Both the position numbers and the translations under genes were made by a program. From Chlorobium sp. (lineage in GTDB: Bacteria > Bacteroidota > Chlorobiia > Chlorobiales > Chlorobiaceae), in NCBI GenBank assembly GCA_028277485.1, contig JANQGE010000103.1, positions 1 through 29,007 of the forward strand: a DNA stretch of 29,007 nt. Reading direction: 5' to 3'. The first letter of the stretch is position 1. Every line of letters begins with the position of its first letter. The notes under the pieces are model-generated. The model searched no databases. It was not told the origin of the DNA and saw only the letters and a list, made by a program, of their open reading frames with translations. Shown piece by piece: positions 15,010 to 22,882 of this stretch.

Positions 15010-16410
15010 GTGAAAGTGGTAAACTTGCCCAGGCTGATGGTATCAGCCTCCCACAAAAGCTCAGGCAAAACGCTGGTAAGCCTCGGTATTATCTACAACC
15101 TTGTACATGATGGCGCAAGCGTAAGGAGCTTCAAGAAAGGACCTGATTATATCGATCCGATGTGGCACAAACTGGCTGCCGGCAGGGAGTGTTACAACCT
15201 TGATCCGTTTCTTATGGGCTCCGAGGCATGCCTGGATTCGTTTTTCAGGAACAGCGACGAAAATTGCCTTTCCCTGATCGAGGGTAACCATGGGCTTCAC
15301 GACGGTATGGACATTGAGGGTTCCGACAGCAGCGCCGGGCTGGCCAAGCTGCTGAAGGCACCGGTATTGCTGGTGATAGACAGCCGAAAGATGAACCGGG
15401 GGGTTGCCGCACTGGTGAGAGGAATGCAGGCTATGCCGCCGCAAGCCGACATTGCCGGGGTTATCCTTAACCAGGTGCATGGATCGCGCCAGGAGGATAA
15501 ACAAAGAAGGGCTATTGAGCGATTTTGCAAAGTGCCTGTTCTGGGAGCGATTCCCAAAGGTAAGGAGCTCGTTATCGCAGAAAGGCATTTGGGGTTGACA
15601 ACGGTTGGCGAGACCGCTGGTGCCAGGGCGATTATCCGGAGTGCCGGTGAAAACGTTGCCCGCTATTGTGACATGTCCGCAATCAGGTCGCTGTTTTATG
15701 GCCTTCCTCCTCTGGAAGTGCAGGAAAAGAAAAGACGTGAAGCAGAGCCCGGCACTTTGGTAAGGATTGGCGTGTTCAGAGACCCTGCTTTTTGTTTTTA
15801 CTATCCTGAAAATCTGGAAGCGTTGAGCGACAGCGGTGCAGAGCTCGTGTTTGTCAATTCCCTGCAGGAAACTTCTCTGCCTGATGTGGATGGCCTCTAT
15901 ATCGGCGGCGGATTCCCGGAATCATTTTTTGAGATGCTGAGCAGCAATAATGGTCTTTTAAAGGACGTTAGGGAAAGGGTTAAATCAGGGATCCCTCTTT
16001 ACGCGGAGTGCGGGGGGCTGATCTATCTTTCCCGAGGCGCTCATTACGCCGGGAAGACATATGCTCTTGCCGATGTTCTGCCATTTGAAATCGGTTTTCA
16101 GCACAGTCCTGTCGGACACGGTTATCTCGATTTGGTGAGCTGCCGCCATAGTCCCTGGTTCGATAAAGGTGAAACCATAAAAGCACATGAGTTTCATTAT
16201 GCAAAGCCGGTTCAATCAAACGGAAAAAGCACCTACCAGTTTAAGGTGATCTGGGGATACGGCGTCACAGGTAAGCGTGACGGGGTACTGAACCGAAACC
16301 TGTTTGCTTCGTTTGCGCATGTGCATGCAGTCGGTAACCCGGGCTGGGCTGGAAAGTTTGTTTCTCTGGCATCGGAATACAAAGCACAAGGACAGATTGC
16401 GGTGGCGTGA
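15010..16410 (+). CDS. dsrN: DsrN, siroheme amidase (CbiA/CobB-type)
   Basis: About 466 residues. The N-terminal ATP-binding domain has ASHKSSGKT (near residues 13-21), KKGPDYIDP and the EGNHGLHDG region of cobyrinate diamide synthases. The C-terminal class I glutamine amidotransferase domain has GGGFPE and AECGGL with its catalytic Cys. DsrN is proposed to amidate siroheme to the siroamide form used by DsrAB. It lies just upstream of dsrC. AAAGGGAG at 14996-15003 is well spaced for GTG 15010; the in-frame TTG at 15004 is too close. Confidence 0.92.
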   Translation: MKVVNLPRLMVSASHKSSGKTLVSLGIIYNLVHDGASVRSFKKGPDYIDPMWHKLAAGRECYNLDPFLMGSEACLDSFFRNSDENCLSLIEGNHGLHDGMDIEGSDSSAGLAKLLKAPVLLVIDSRKMNRGVAALVRGMQAMPPQADIAGVILNQVHGSRQEDKQRRAIERFCKVPVLGAIPKGKELVIAERHLGLTTVGETAGARAIIRSAGENVARYCDMSAIRSLFYGLPPLEVQEKKRREAEPGTLVRIGVFRDPAFCFYYPENLEALSDSGAELVFVNSLQETSLPDVDGLYIGGGFPESFFEMLSSNNGLLKDVRERVKSGIPLYAECGGLIYLSRGAHYAGKTYALADVLPFEIGFQHSPVGHGYLDLVSCRHSPWFDKGETIKAHEFHYAKPVQSNGKSTYQFKVIWGYGVTGKRDGVLNRNLFASFAHVHAVGNPGWAGKFVSLASEYKAQGQIAVA

Positions 16411-16626
16411 TCCATCATGGACGGTTGCCGGACGGGAGTGGTTGTTTTCGCCGGCATCAAAAAATATTGAGGTATATTTTGATTATATGACTATATAGTT
16501 TCATAGGAAAAGAATTTTTGCCACGGGTTTTTGTTCTTTTCCCGTGACATATTATCTTAGATGCATTTGAGCCGTATGTGCCGGCTGTATTGTCTGTTTT
16601 CTAAATATCACTAAAGGAGATGAATT
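16411..16626 (+). promoter_or_regulatory. dsrC promoter and leader region with two hairpins
   Basis: The AT-rich stretch 16461-16500 includes TTGAGG (16467-16472) and TATATA (16492-16497) as loosely spaced promoter candidates. Downstream are CACGGG-n15-CCCGTG (about 16521-16547) and AGCCG-n7-CGGCT (16570-16586). AAAGGAG precedes the dsrC ATG. It is the only non-repeat gap of this size inside the dsr block, so it is the likely main promoter for dsrCABLU. Confidence 0.4.
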
Positions 16627-16962
16627 ATGGGGATTGAAGTGAACGGTGCCGTTTATGAAACCGATGACGACGGTTACCTTATTAATCTCGACGATTGGTC
16701 AGAAGATGTGGCAAAAAAGCTGGCCGAAGCTGAGGAGATCGAGATGGCAGAGGATCATTGGGGTGTCGTAAACTTTCTCAGGGAGTACTACGAGGATTAC
16801 CAAATAGCTCCTGCTGTCAAGGTACTCACCAAAGCCATTGCCAAAGAGCAGGGCATGGACAAAAAGGCAGCTTCTGAATTTCTTTACGGCCTTTTCCCGA
16901 GCGGCCCGGCTCTGCAGGCATGTAAAATCGCTGGGCTGCCCAAGCCAACAGGTTGCGTTTAA
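16627..16962 (+). CDS. dsrC: DsrC sulfur carrier protein
   Basis: A 111-residue protein. The C-terminal arm has both redox cysteines, C99 and the penultimate C110 within PKPTGCV, eleven residues apart as in true DsrC. TusE-type relatives keep only the penultimate Cys. In the oxidative pathway it receives sulfur from DsrEFH/TusA and presents it as a persulfide or trisulfide to DsrAB and the DsrK side of the membrane complex. It has a strong ribosome site and lies 54 bp before dsrA. Confidence 0.97.
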   Translation: MGIEVNGAVYETDDDGYLINLDDWSEDVAKKLAEAEEIEMAEDHWGVVNFLREYYEDYQIAPAVKVLTKAIAKEQGMDKKAASEFLYGLFPSGPALQACKIAGLPKPTGCV

Positions 16963-17016
16963 GGGACAGAAAGCCTGTTTCCCAGCCAATTTTCTGTGAA
17001 TTAAAGGAGGATCATT

Positions 17017-18243
17017 ATGGGTGATGCGAAAGGTGCCGACTCAAACGAGTCGGGCAATGGGAGGTTTTTGAACCCCACACCGATGCTGGACGAACTTGAA
17101 AGCGGTCCTTGGCCGAGTTTTGTGACCGGTCTCAAGGAGCTTGCTGAGAGGACGAAAAAGCCGATGCTTCGCGGCGTCATGGACCAGCTGGAATATTCCT
17201 ACCAAACAAGAATGGGATACTGGAAAGGTGGCCTGGTTACCGTAAAAGGTTACGGTGCAGGGATTATCACGCGGTATTCGATGATCAGGGACAAGCTTCC
17301 TGAAGCTTCCGAATTTCATACCATGCGTATTCAGGCTCCTCCAGGACTGCACTACAAAACGGATACGTTAAGGGAGCTTTGCGATATATGGGAAAAGCAC
17401 GGCACCGGCCTTATAGCGCTGCACGGACAGACCGGAGATATCATGTTGCAGGGGATCGAGGCTGACAAGGTCCAGGAGTGTTTTGACGAGCTCAACCAGA
17501 AAGGCTGGGATCTTGGCGGTGCCGGTGCCGGAATGCGTACCGGCGTTTCCTGTGTCGGCCCTGCACGCTGTGAACAGGCTTGTTACGATACACTCGAAAT
17601 GCACGAAAAAGTCATGAAACATTTCGTGGGTGCGGTTCACCGCCCGGAATGGAACTACAAATTCAAACTCAAGTTTTCAGGCTGCCCCAATGACTGTACC
17701 AACGCCATTATGCGTTCCGATATAGCCGTGATCGGCATGTGGAAAGATAATATCCAGATGGATGCCGATGAGGTGAAAGCGTGGGCGGATGAGAACGGCA
17801 TGGAAAAACTGGTGAACGAGGTGGTTAACCTCTGTCCTACCAGAGCTATTTCTCTGAAGGATGGCGGCATTGAGATTGACAACAGGAGCTGTGTCCATTG
17901 TATGCACTGTCTCAATGTTATGCCTAAAGCACTTTCACCGGGCAAGGAGCGCGGCGTCGCTCTCCTGATGGGCGGCAAGAGCACGCTCAAGGTAGGCTTC
18001 AATGCAGGATCCATGATTGTGCCGTTCATGAAGATGGAAGACGAAGAGGATATCGAGGAGTTTATCGATCTGGCCGATGAGATTATCGACTGGTGGGATG
18101 ATAACGGTCTCGATCACGAGAGGCTTGGAGAGACCATCGAGCGCGTCGGGATGAAGCAGTTCCTCGACGGTGTCGGGCTGGAGCCGAGCATCGACATGGT
18201 TACGAAGCCGCGTGACAACCCGTACTTCAAGTCGAAATATTAG
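17017..18243 (+). CDS. dsrA: Reverse dissimilatory sulfite reductase alpha subunit
   Basis: A 408-residue protein. Siroheme-[4Fe-4S] ligands are seen as C179-x5-C185 in SCVGPARCEQAC and C223-x3-C227 in SGCPNDC. The inserted ferredoxin domain carries C273 and C292-x2-C295-x2-C298. With DsrB it forms the alpha2beta2 enzyme that in green sulfur bacteria oxidises DsrC-bound sulfur to sulfite. Its strong ribosome site AAAGGAGG and close spacing to dsrC and dsrB indicate one operon. Confidence 0.98.
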   Translation: MGDAKGADSNESGNGRFLNPTPMLDELESGPWPSFVTGLKELAERTKKPMLRGVMDQLEYSYQTRMGYWKGGLVTVKGYGAGIITRYSMIRDKLPEASEFHTMRIQAPPGLHYKTDTLRELCDIWEKHGTGLIALHGQTGDIMLQGIEADKVQECFDELNQKGWDLGGAGAGMRTGVSCVGPARCEQACYDTLEMHEKVMKHFVGAVHRPEWNYKFKLKFSGCPNDCTNAIMRSDIAVIGMWKDNIQMDADEVKAWADENGMEKLVNEVVNLCPTRAISLKDGGIEIDNRSCVHCMHCLNVMPKALSPGKERGVALLMGGKSTLKVGFNAGSMIVPFMKMEDEEDIEEFIDLADEIIDWWDDNGLDHERLGETIERVGMKQFLDGVGLEPSIDMVTKPRDNPYFKSKY

Positions 18244-18250
18244 CATTAAC

Positions 18251-18265
18251 AATCTCCTGTTGAGA
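18251..18265 (+). promoter_or_regulatory. Small hairpin in the dsrA-dsrB gap
   Basis: ATCTC-n5-GAGAT is a perfect 5-bp stem about 10 bp after the dsrA stop, with no T run after it. It may affect message processing; a function is not shown. Confidence 0.3.
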
Positions 18266-18290
18266 TAAACACAATTTGAGGTAAACTAAC

Positions 18291-19370
18291 ATGAGTAGTC
18301 CTGAAAGAACCTGGAAAACCATCGAGTCGGGGCCTTATCCATACAAGGGGGGTCTGCATCCGGTTGTGAAGAAAAACTACGGTAAATGGAAATATCATGA
18401 ATATCCGCGGCCCGGAGTGTTGAAGCATGTCGCCGAAAGCGGAGATGCTCTTTATACAGTGCGTGGAGGCACTCCCCGCCAGGATTCGGTTGACTTTATC
18501 AGAGGCCTTTGTGATGTTGCTGACAAATATACCGACGGATACCTTCGGTTCACCACCCGAAACAATGTTGAGTTCCTGACTCCGGATGAGGAGAAGGTGC
18601 AGCCGCTTATCGATGAGCTTGAAAGCAGGGGCATTCCCGTAGGCGGAACCGGAAAGACAATTTCTCCGGTCGCTCACACCCAGGGGTGGCTGCATTGCGA
18701 TATTCCTGCGACTGACGCGTCAGGTGTTGTCAAGGCACTGATGGATGAGCTTATCGACGGCTTCAGGGGTATGGACTTTCCGAACAAGGTCAAGATCGTT
18801 ACCCAGTGCTGTGAGCTGAACTGCGGCGGTCAGGGTGACATCGCCATTATCGTGAAGCATACTCGTCCGCCGCGCATCAACCATGAGAACCTCAGTGAAA
18901 TCTGTGAGCTGCCGAAAGTGGTTGCCCGCTGCCCTGTTGCCGCGATTCGTCCTACGGTTGTCAACGGCAAGAAGTCGCTGGTGGTCGATGAAGAAAAATG
19001 CATGTACTGCGGCGCATGTTTCGGGGCCTGTCCGTCTATGGAAATCAACCACCCTGAATACTCCAAGTTTGCTATCTGGGTTGCCGGTAAAAACAGTAAC
19101 GCCAGATCAAAGCCTGCCTTGATGAGTCTTGTCGCACATAATATCCCGAACAATCCTCCCCGCTGGCCGGAAGTGAGTGAAATTGTCAAACAGATTCTCG
19201 ATGCCTACCGTAAGGGCGGAAGGCCATGGGAAAGACTGGGCGAATGGGTCGAAAGAATCGGCTGGAAACAGTTTTTCGAAGAGACCGGTCTCACCTTCGA
19301 TGAGGATATGATCGATAACTACAGACATGCGCGAACAACATTCAATCAGTCCGCTCACGTACGGTTCTGA
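18291..19370 (+). CDS. dsrB: Reverse dissimilatory sulfite reductase beta subunit
   Basis: A 359-residue protein. Family cluster ligands are C136 in QGWLHCDIPATDASG and C173, C174, C178 in TQCCELNCGG. The ferredoxin insert has C214 and C237-x2-C240-x2-C243-x3-C247. It pairs with DsrA in a 408/359 size ratio typical of this enzyme. The gene starts 47 bp after dsrA with a GAGGT ribosome site. Confidence 0.98.
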   Translation: MSSPERTWKTIESGPYPYKGGLHPVVKKNYGKWKYHEYPRPGVLKHVAESGDALYTVRGGTPRQDSVDFIRGLCDVADKYTDGYLRFTTRNNVEFLTPDEEKVQPLIDELESRGIPVGGTGKTISPVAHTQGWLHCDIPATDASGVVKALMDELIDGFRGMDFPNKVKIVTQCCELNCGGQGDIAIIVKHTRPPRINHENLSEICELPKVVARCPVAAIRPTVVNGKKSLVVDEEKCMYCGACFGACPSMEINHPEYSKFAIWVAGKNSNARSKPALMSLVAHNIPNNPPRWPEVSEIVKQILDAYRKGGRPWERLGEWVERIGWKQFFEETGLTFDEDMIDNYRHARTTFNQSAHVRF

Positions 19371-19391
19371 GTAAAAGGCAAGGAGTAGAAC

Positions 19392-21134
19392 ATGAGTCAA
19401 CTTGATCCCAAGGAATCAAATCCGGTCCTTGATTTTGCGCTCAATTACGAGTATCCGCCGTACAAGGAGCAAACAGGGACAGATAAAGTAGTTGCTTTTG
19501 GTGACGCAAGTCACAAGTGCCCGATCTATGTTGAGCAGCGGCCTCCCTGCAACGATGCCTGCCCGGCAGGGAACAACATCCGTGCGTGGCTTACGACGGT
19601 GCAGCAGATAGAGACCAAAAAGCTGAGCAAGGACGAGGTGTACAGGCAGCTCTGGAATGAGGTGAGCAAAACACAGCCATTGCCGGCTGTATGCGGCCGC
19701 GTATGCCCCAACCCCTGCGAAGGAAGCTGTAACCGGAGCGATAAGGAAGGCTCGGTAAACATCAATGCCTTCGAGCGCTGGATAGGTGACTACGCCATAT
19801 TGAACGGCTTCGATCATGAGAAGCTGACCGGTGAAGTCCGGCCTGAAACAATCGCGGTGGTCGGCTCCGGGCCGGCAGGTTTGAGCTGTGCGTTTCAGCT
19901 TGCGCGCCGCGGCTACCGGGTTACCATCTTCGAGGCATTCAAGGAAACCGGCGGTATGCTTCGTTACGGTATTCCTCCCTACAGGCTGCCCCGTCACATT
20001 ATTGACGCGGAAGTGGGTGCTATCGAAAGAATGGGCGTCGAGATCAGATGCAATACCGTCATCGGGAAGGACGTCAGTCTGGACGATCTCAAGGAGAGGT
20101 ATGATGCCGTTTATCTCGCCATAGGTGCTCATAAAGGCATCGAGCTCGGTCTGGAAGGTGAAGATGCTGAAAATGTCTATACAGGTGCAGCGTTTCTCAA
20201 CCGTGTTCATTCGGGTGAAAAGCTCGATGTCGGGGACCAGGTGGTCGTTATCGGCGGCGGTGATACCGCTATTGATGCTGCCCGCGTATCACTGAGGCTT
20301 GGCGCAAAGAAAGTAACTATCCTCTACAGGCGTACCCGCAACGAAATGCCCGCGATCGATCCGGAGATCGAGGAAGCGCTTGAGGAGAATGTCGATATTC
20401 AGTTCCTCACGGCTCCGATCGGGATTGTTACCGAAAACGGCCGTGCCGTTGCCGTCAGGTGTCAGCGTATGGAGCTTGGCGAGCCCGACAAAAGCGGCCG
20501 CAGGAGACCTGTGCCGATCGAAGGGTCGGAATTCGATGTGCCCTGCACCATGCTTATTCCGTCTATCAGTCAGGAGCCTGAATGGCTGGATGCCGAGCGT
20601 TACATCAGCGGCAGGGACTGGCTGAAACCCAAAAAAGACTGGTCACTCGAAGACGGGGTGTTTGCCGGAGGTGATGCGGTTAATCTCGGCCTTGTTTGCG
20701 GCGCTATCGGTGACGGACGCAAGGCTGCCGAAAGCATCCACGCAAAATTCACCGGTGAATTCCCGCCGTTGGAGGAGAAAAAAGTGATCAAGTCCAAGGA
20801 TATGCTTCTTGAGTTTTACGAGGATGCCGAACGAAGTGAAAGGGGGCATCTTGCTCCCGAGGTTCGCGTCAAGGACGGGCTTGAGACCGAAATCGACCAG
20901 GGGATCACCGAGGAGCAGTTCATCCGCGAAGCCCATCGCTGCATGAGCTGCGGGCTTTGTTTCGACTGCAGGCAGTGCGTTTCTTTCTGTCCGCATGAAA
21001 CGATCCAGCGGTTCAAGAATAATCCTGCAGGTGAGGTTATGTATACCAAGTATTCAGAGTGTGAGGGCTGCCACCTCTGTCATCTGATCTGCCCCTGCGG
21101 GTATATCCAGATGGGTGGTGCCGACGGTCTTTAA
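19392..21134 (+). CDS. dsrL: DsrL, NAD(P)H:acceptor oxidoreductase partner of DsrAB
   Basis: A 580-residue protein. The N-terminal Fe-S region has C53, C57, C101, C105, C109 and C113. An FAD fold VVGSGPAGLSC starts near 156 and a NAD(P) fold VVIGGGDTAID near 284. Two C-terminal ferredoxin motifs follow, CMSCGLCFDC and CEGCHLCHLIC. It is a GltD-like enzyme that takes electrons from DsrAB during sulfur oxidation and reduces NAD(P)+. It is shorter than the purple sulfur bacterial protein, which is about 650 residues. DsrL presence together with DsrEFH marks the oxidative pathway. Confidence 0.95.
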   Translation: MSQLDPKESNPVLDFALNYEYPPYKEQTGTDKVVAFGDASHKCPIYVEQRPPCNDACPAGNNIRAWLTTVQQIETKKLSKDEVYRQLWNEVSKTQPLPAVCGRVCPNPCEGSCNRSDKEGSVNINAFERWIGDYAILNGFDHEKLTGEVRPETIAVVGSGPAGLSCAFQLARRGYRVTIFEAFKETGGMLRYGIPPYRLPRHIIDAEVGAIERMGVEIRCNTVIGKDVSLDDLKERYDAVYLAIGAHKGIELGLEGEDAENVYTGAAFLNRVHSGEKLDVGDQVVVIGGGDTAIDAARVSLRLGAKKVTILYRRTRNEMPAIDPEIEEALEENVDIQFLTAPIGIVTENGRAVAVRCQRMELGEPDKSGRRRPVPIEGSEFDVPCTMLIPSISQEPEWLDAERYISGRDWLKPKKDWSLEDGVFAGGDAVNLGLVCGAIGDGRKAAESIHAKFTGEFPPLEEKKVIKSKDMLLEFYEDAERSERGHLAPEVRVKDGLETEIDQGITEEQFIREAHRCMSCGLCFDCRQCVSFCPHETIQRFKNNPAGEVMYTKYSECEGCHLCHLICPCGYIQMGGADGL

Positions 21135-21143
21135 TGAAATGAT

Positions 21144-21261
21144 GGGCACCTCTATTTATTGTCATGAGCGATTCAAGTGCAAGGCGAACAGAGCGCAGAA
21201 ACTTTCTTCTATCCGCTCAACGAAGCAATTGAAGTGCGGAATAAATAAAATAGAGGTGTCC
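21144..21261. repeat. MITE-like inverted-repeat element, copy 8, between dsrL and dsrU
   Basis: It begins GGGCACCTCTA and ends TAGAGGTGTCC. The interior has CAAGTGCAAGGCGAACAGAGC followed by a short-form middle. No clear target duplication is seen. It starts 9 bp after the dsrL stop and ends 25 bp before the dsrU start. Confidence 0.85.
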
Positions 21262-21286
21262 TTAAAAGATGGAGGTATAAGGGCTT

Positions 21287-21658
21287 ATGTTTGAAGATGT
21301 AATCCCTCAGATGGAGGAGGCTGTCGAACGCTCCAGAAAGTGGGCTGAAAACGGCTGGAGAATGGGATTCGGTCCCCAGAATGCTCCGGTCGACTCTCTG
21401 AAGGAGGCTGAAGCGCTGCCGGTTTCGTTTATTTATCGTGAAGAAGCGGTCAGTTACTGGCGCCAGGTTCATCTGATGGGTAATGACGCCGCCGATTCAG
21501 GAGAGAAAGCGGTTGAAGCGTTGAAAAACGGTAATATCGATGCTGCCGAGAAAGCGCTGTATCTGTCTTCCTATATCGAGAGGCCTTACGAAAATTATAC
21601 CAGTACCTGGAGCTCTCTCTATGAGGCGATAAAAGAAAAAATGGCGGAGTGCGCTTGA
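21287..21658 (+). CDS. dsrU: DsrU, conserved dsr-cluster protein of unknown function
   Basis: A 123-residue soluble protein, acidic and mostly helical, with a single Cys at residue 122. No signal peptide, membrane segment or metal motif is seen. It has several aromatic residues (Trp and Tyr) spaced through predicted helices. Its place between dsrL and dsrE is the dsrU position described for green sulfur bacteria, and the symbol rests on that. GGAGG upstream supports the start. Its stop codon lies in the loop of a terminator-like hairpin. I do not recognise a fold or activity. Confidence 0.75.
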   Translation: MFEDVIPQMEEAVERSRKWAENGWRMGFGPQNAPVDSLKEAEALPVSFIYREEAVSYWRQVHLMGNDAADSGEKAVEALKNGNIDAAEKALYLSSYIERPYENYTSTWSSLYEAIKEKMAECA

Positions 21659-21682
21659 GCGCCCTCCACCATTCGTTTTTTT
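21640..21682 (+). terminator. Terminator-like hairpin overlapping the dsrU stop codon
   Basis: AATGG-c-GGAG-t-GCGC pairs with GCGC-c-CTCC-a-CCATT around the loop TTGA, followed by CG and seven T (21676-21682). The TGA stop of dsrU is the last three loop bases. Translation to the stop would cover the 5' arm, so termination before dsrE may depend on ribosome occupancy. Confidence 0.75.
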
Positions 21683-21704
21683 AACCCGAATAACAGTATC
21701 TGCG

Positions 21705-22064
21705 GTGAAAATAGGAATCTTGCTCAAGGAAGGCCCTTACAACCATCAAGCCTCCGATACGGCTTACAAGTTTGCGGAGGCGGCAATCAAAAAAGGGCAT
21801 ACGGTCGATGCCGTATTCCTGTATAATGACGGGGTTACCAATGTCACCAAACACATGGATCCCCCTCAGGACGACCGGGATATCGCCGGCCGGTGGAACG
21901 AATTGAAGCAAAAACACGGCGTAGAGGTTCTGGCATGCATAGCCGCTTCAAAACGGCGTGGGATCAGTGACGAGGTCATCATTGAAGGCGGTGAAATCAC
22001 CGGCCTCGGGACCCTTACCGACATTGCCATCCGCAATGACAGGTTGGTGACTTTTGGAGATTAG
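21705..22064 (+). CDS. dsrE: DsrE subunit of the DsrEFH sulfurtransferase
   Basis: A 119-residue protein starting with GTG. The active-site Cys78 is in EVLACIAASKRRG, at the same number as the sulfur-binding Cys of the purple sulfur bacterial protein. DsrEFH is an alpha2beta2gamma2 cytoplasmic complex that accepts sulfur from TusA and hands it to DsrC. The TAG stop falls inside TAGAGGTGCCC, a lone repeat terminus. No strong ribosome site is visible before the GTG. Confidence 0.95.
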   Translation: MKIGILLKEGPYNHQASDTAYKFAEAAIKKGHTVDAVFLYNDGVTNVTKHMDPPQDDRDIAGRWNELKQKHGVEVLACIAASKRRGISDEVIIEGGEITGLGTLTDIAIRNDRLVTFGD

Positions 22065-22072
22065 AGGTGCCC
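22062..22072. repeat. Solo MITE terminus at the dsrE stop
   Basis: TAGAGGTGCCC is an exact right terminus of the repeat family with no element attached. It supplies the dsrE stop codon and most of the short gap before dsrF. Confidence 0.65.
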
Positions 22073-22085
22073 AAAAAAAGGAGAC

Positions 22086-22466
22086 ATGAACATGGAGGAC
22101 AACACTGACGTAAAAAAAATCATGCATGTGATGCGCAGAGCGCCTCACGGCTCGATTTATACCTATGAAGGACTTGAAATGATCCTGATCATGGCTGCTT
22201 ACGAGCAGGACCTTTCTGTTGCTTTCATAGGAGATGGCGTATATGCTCTGAAGGAGGATCAAGATACCGCCGGAATAGGGATAAAAGGCTTCGCCAAGAC
22301 ATTCATGGCTCTTGACGGATACGATGTTGAAAAACTGTATGTCGATAAGACATCGCTTGAAGAGCGTGGATTGACGGAAGACGACCTGCTCGTGGATGTC
22401 GAGGTTCTTGCATCCGAGGAGATCGGCAGGCTCATGAATGAGCAGGATGTTGTTGTGCCGCATTAA
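22086..22466 (+). CDS. dsrF: DsrF subunit of the DsrEFH sulfurtransferase
   Basis: A 126-residue TusC-like protein with GSIYTYEGLEMILIMAAYEQ and SVAFIGDGVYAL, matching the DsrE-fold. It has no cysteine, so it is likely structural in the complex, while DsrE carries the active Cys. AAAAGGAG precedes ATG 22086; a second ATG at 22092 is possible. The gene is followed by a degraded repeat copy. Confidence 0.94.
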   Translation: MNMEDNTDVKKIMHVMRRAPHGSIYTYEGLEMILIMAAYEQDLSVAFIGDGVYALKEDQDTAGIGIKGFAKTFMALDGYDVEKLYVDKTSLEERGLTEDDLLVDVEVLASEEIGRLMNEQDVVVPH

Positions 22467-22545
22467 AGGTGCCCTTAAAGCTGTTTCACATCAGGATTTC
22501 GAGCACTGTTCCGCGAAGTGACCGCGGCGCGCAAATACAATTGCC
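22466..22545. repeat. Degraded MITE-like element between dsrF and dsrH
   Basis: AAAGGTGCCC at the dsrF stop is a terminus remnant. CAGGATTTCGAGCACTG and GCGAAGTGACC...GGCGCGCAA match the interior of the long copies (compare 2352-2395). The left half and clean ends are missing. Confidence 0.65.
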
Positions 22546-22572
22546 CATAACAACAAAACGTTACGCCTTAAC

Positions 22573-22866
22573 ATGTTACATACCATCAATAAATCTCCGT
22601 TTGAAAACACTACCCTGGAAACCTGCGTCAGATTTGTGCAGCCGGATGACCCGATTCTTTTCATCGAAGATGGTGTTTATGCCGTCCAGGCGAATAACAG
22701 GTTTGCGGCTCTGGTTGGCGATACCCTGAAGAGCAATCCTGTTTACGCGCTTCAGCCTGATCTGGACGCACGAGGTATCGCGGACATAACGGAAGGGGTG
22801 GTTGCCGTCGATTACGAAGGATTTGTTGAACTGGTCGAGGAGCACCAGGTAAACAGCTGGCTGTAA
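22573..22866 (+). CDS. dsrH: DsrH subunit of the DsrEFH sulfurtransferase
   Basis: A 97-residue TusB-like protein. Cys18 lies in the conserved N-terminal position of DsrH, and DDPILFIEDGVYAV is typical. It completes the DsrEFH heterohexamer. A degraded repeat separates it from dsrF, and no strong ribosome site is seen just before the ATG. Confidence 0.93.
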   Translation: MLHTINKSPFENTTLETCVRFVQPDDPILFIEDGVYAVQANNRFAALVGDTLKSNPVYALQPDLDARGIADITEGVVAVDYEGFVELVEEHQVNSWL

Positions 22867-22882
22867 TTTTTTTCTGTGCATC

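Noticed and set aside
16627..16962. TusE instead of DsrC
   Set aside because: Both C-terminal arm cysteines are present, and the gene precedes dsrAB.
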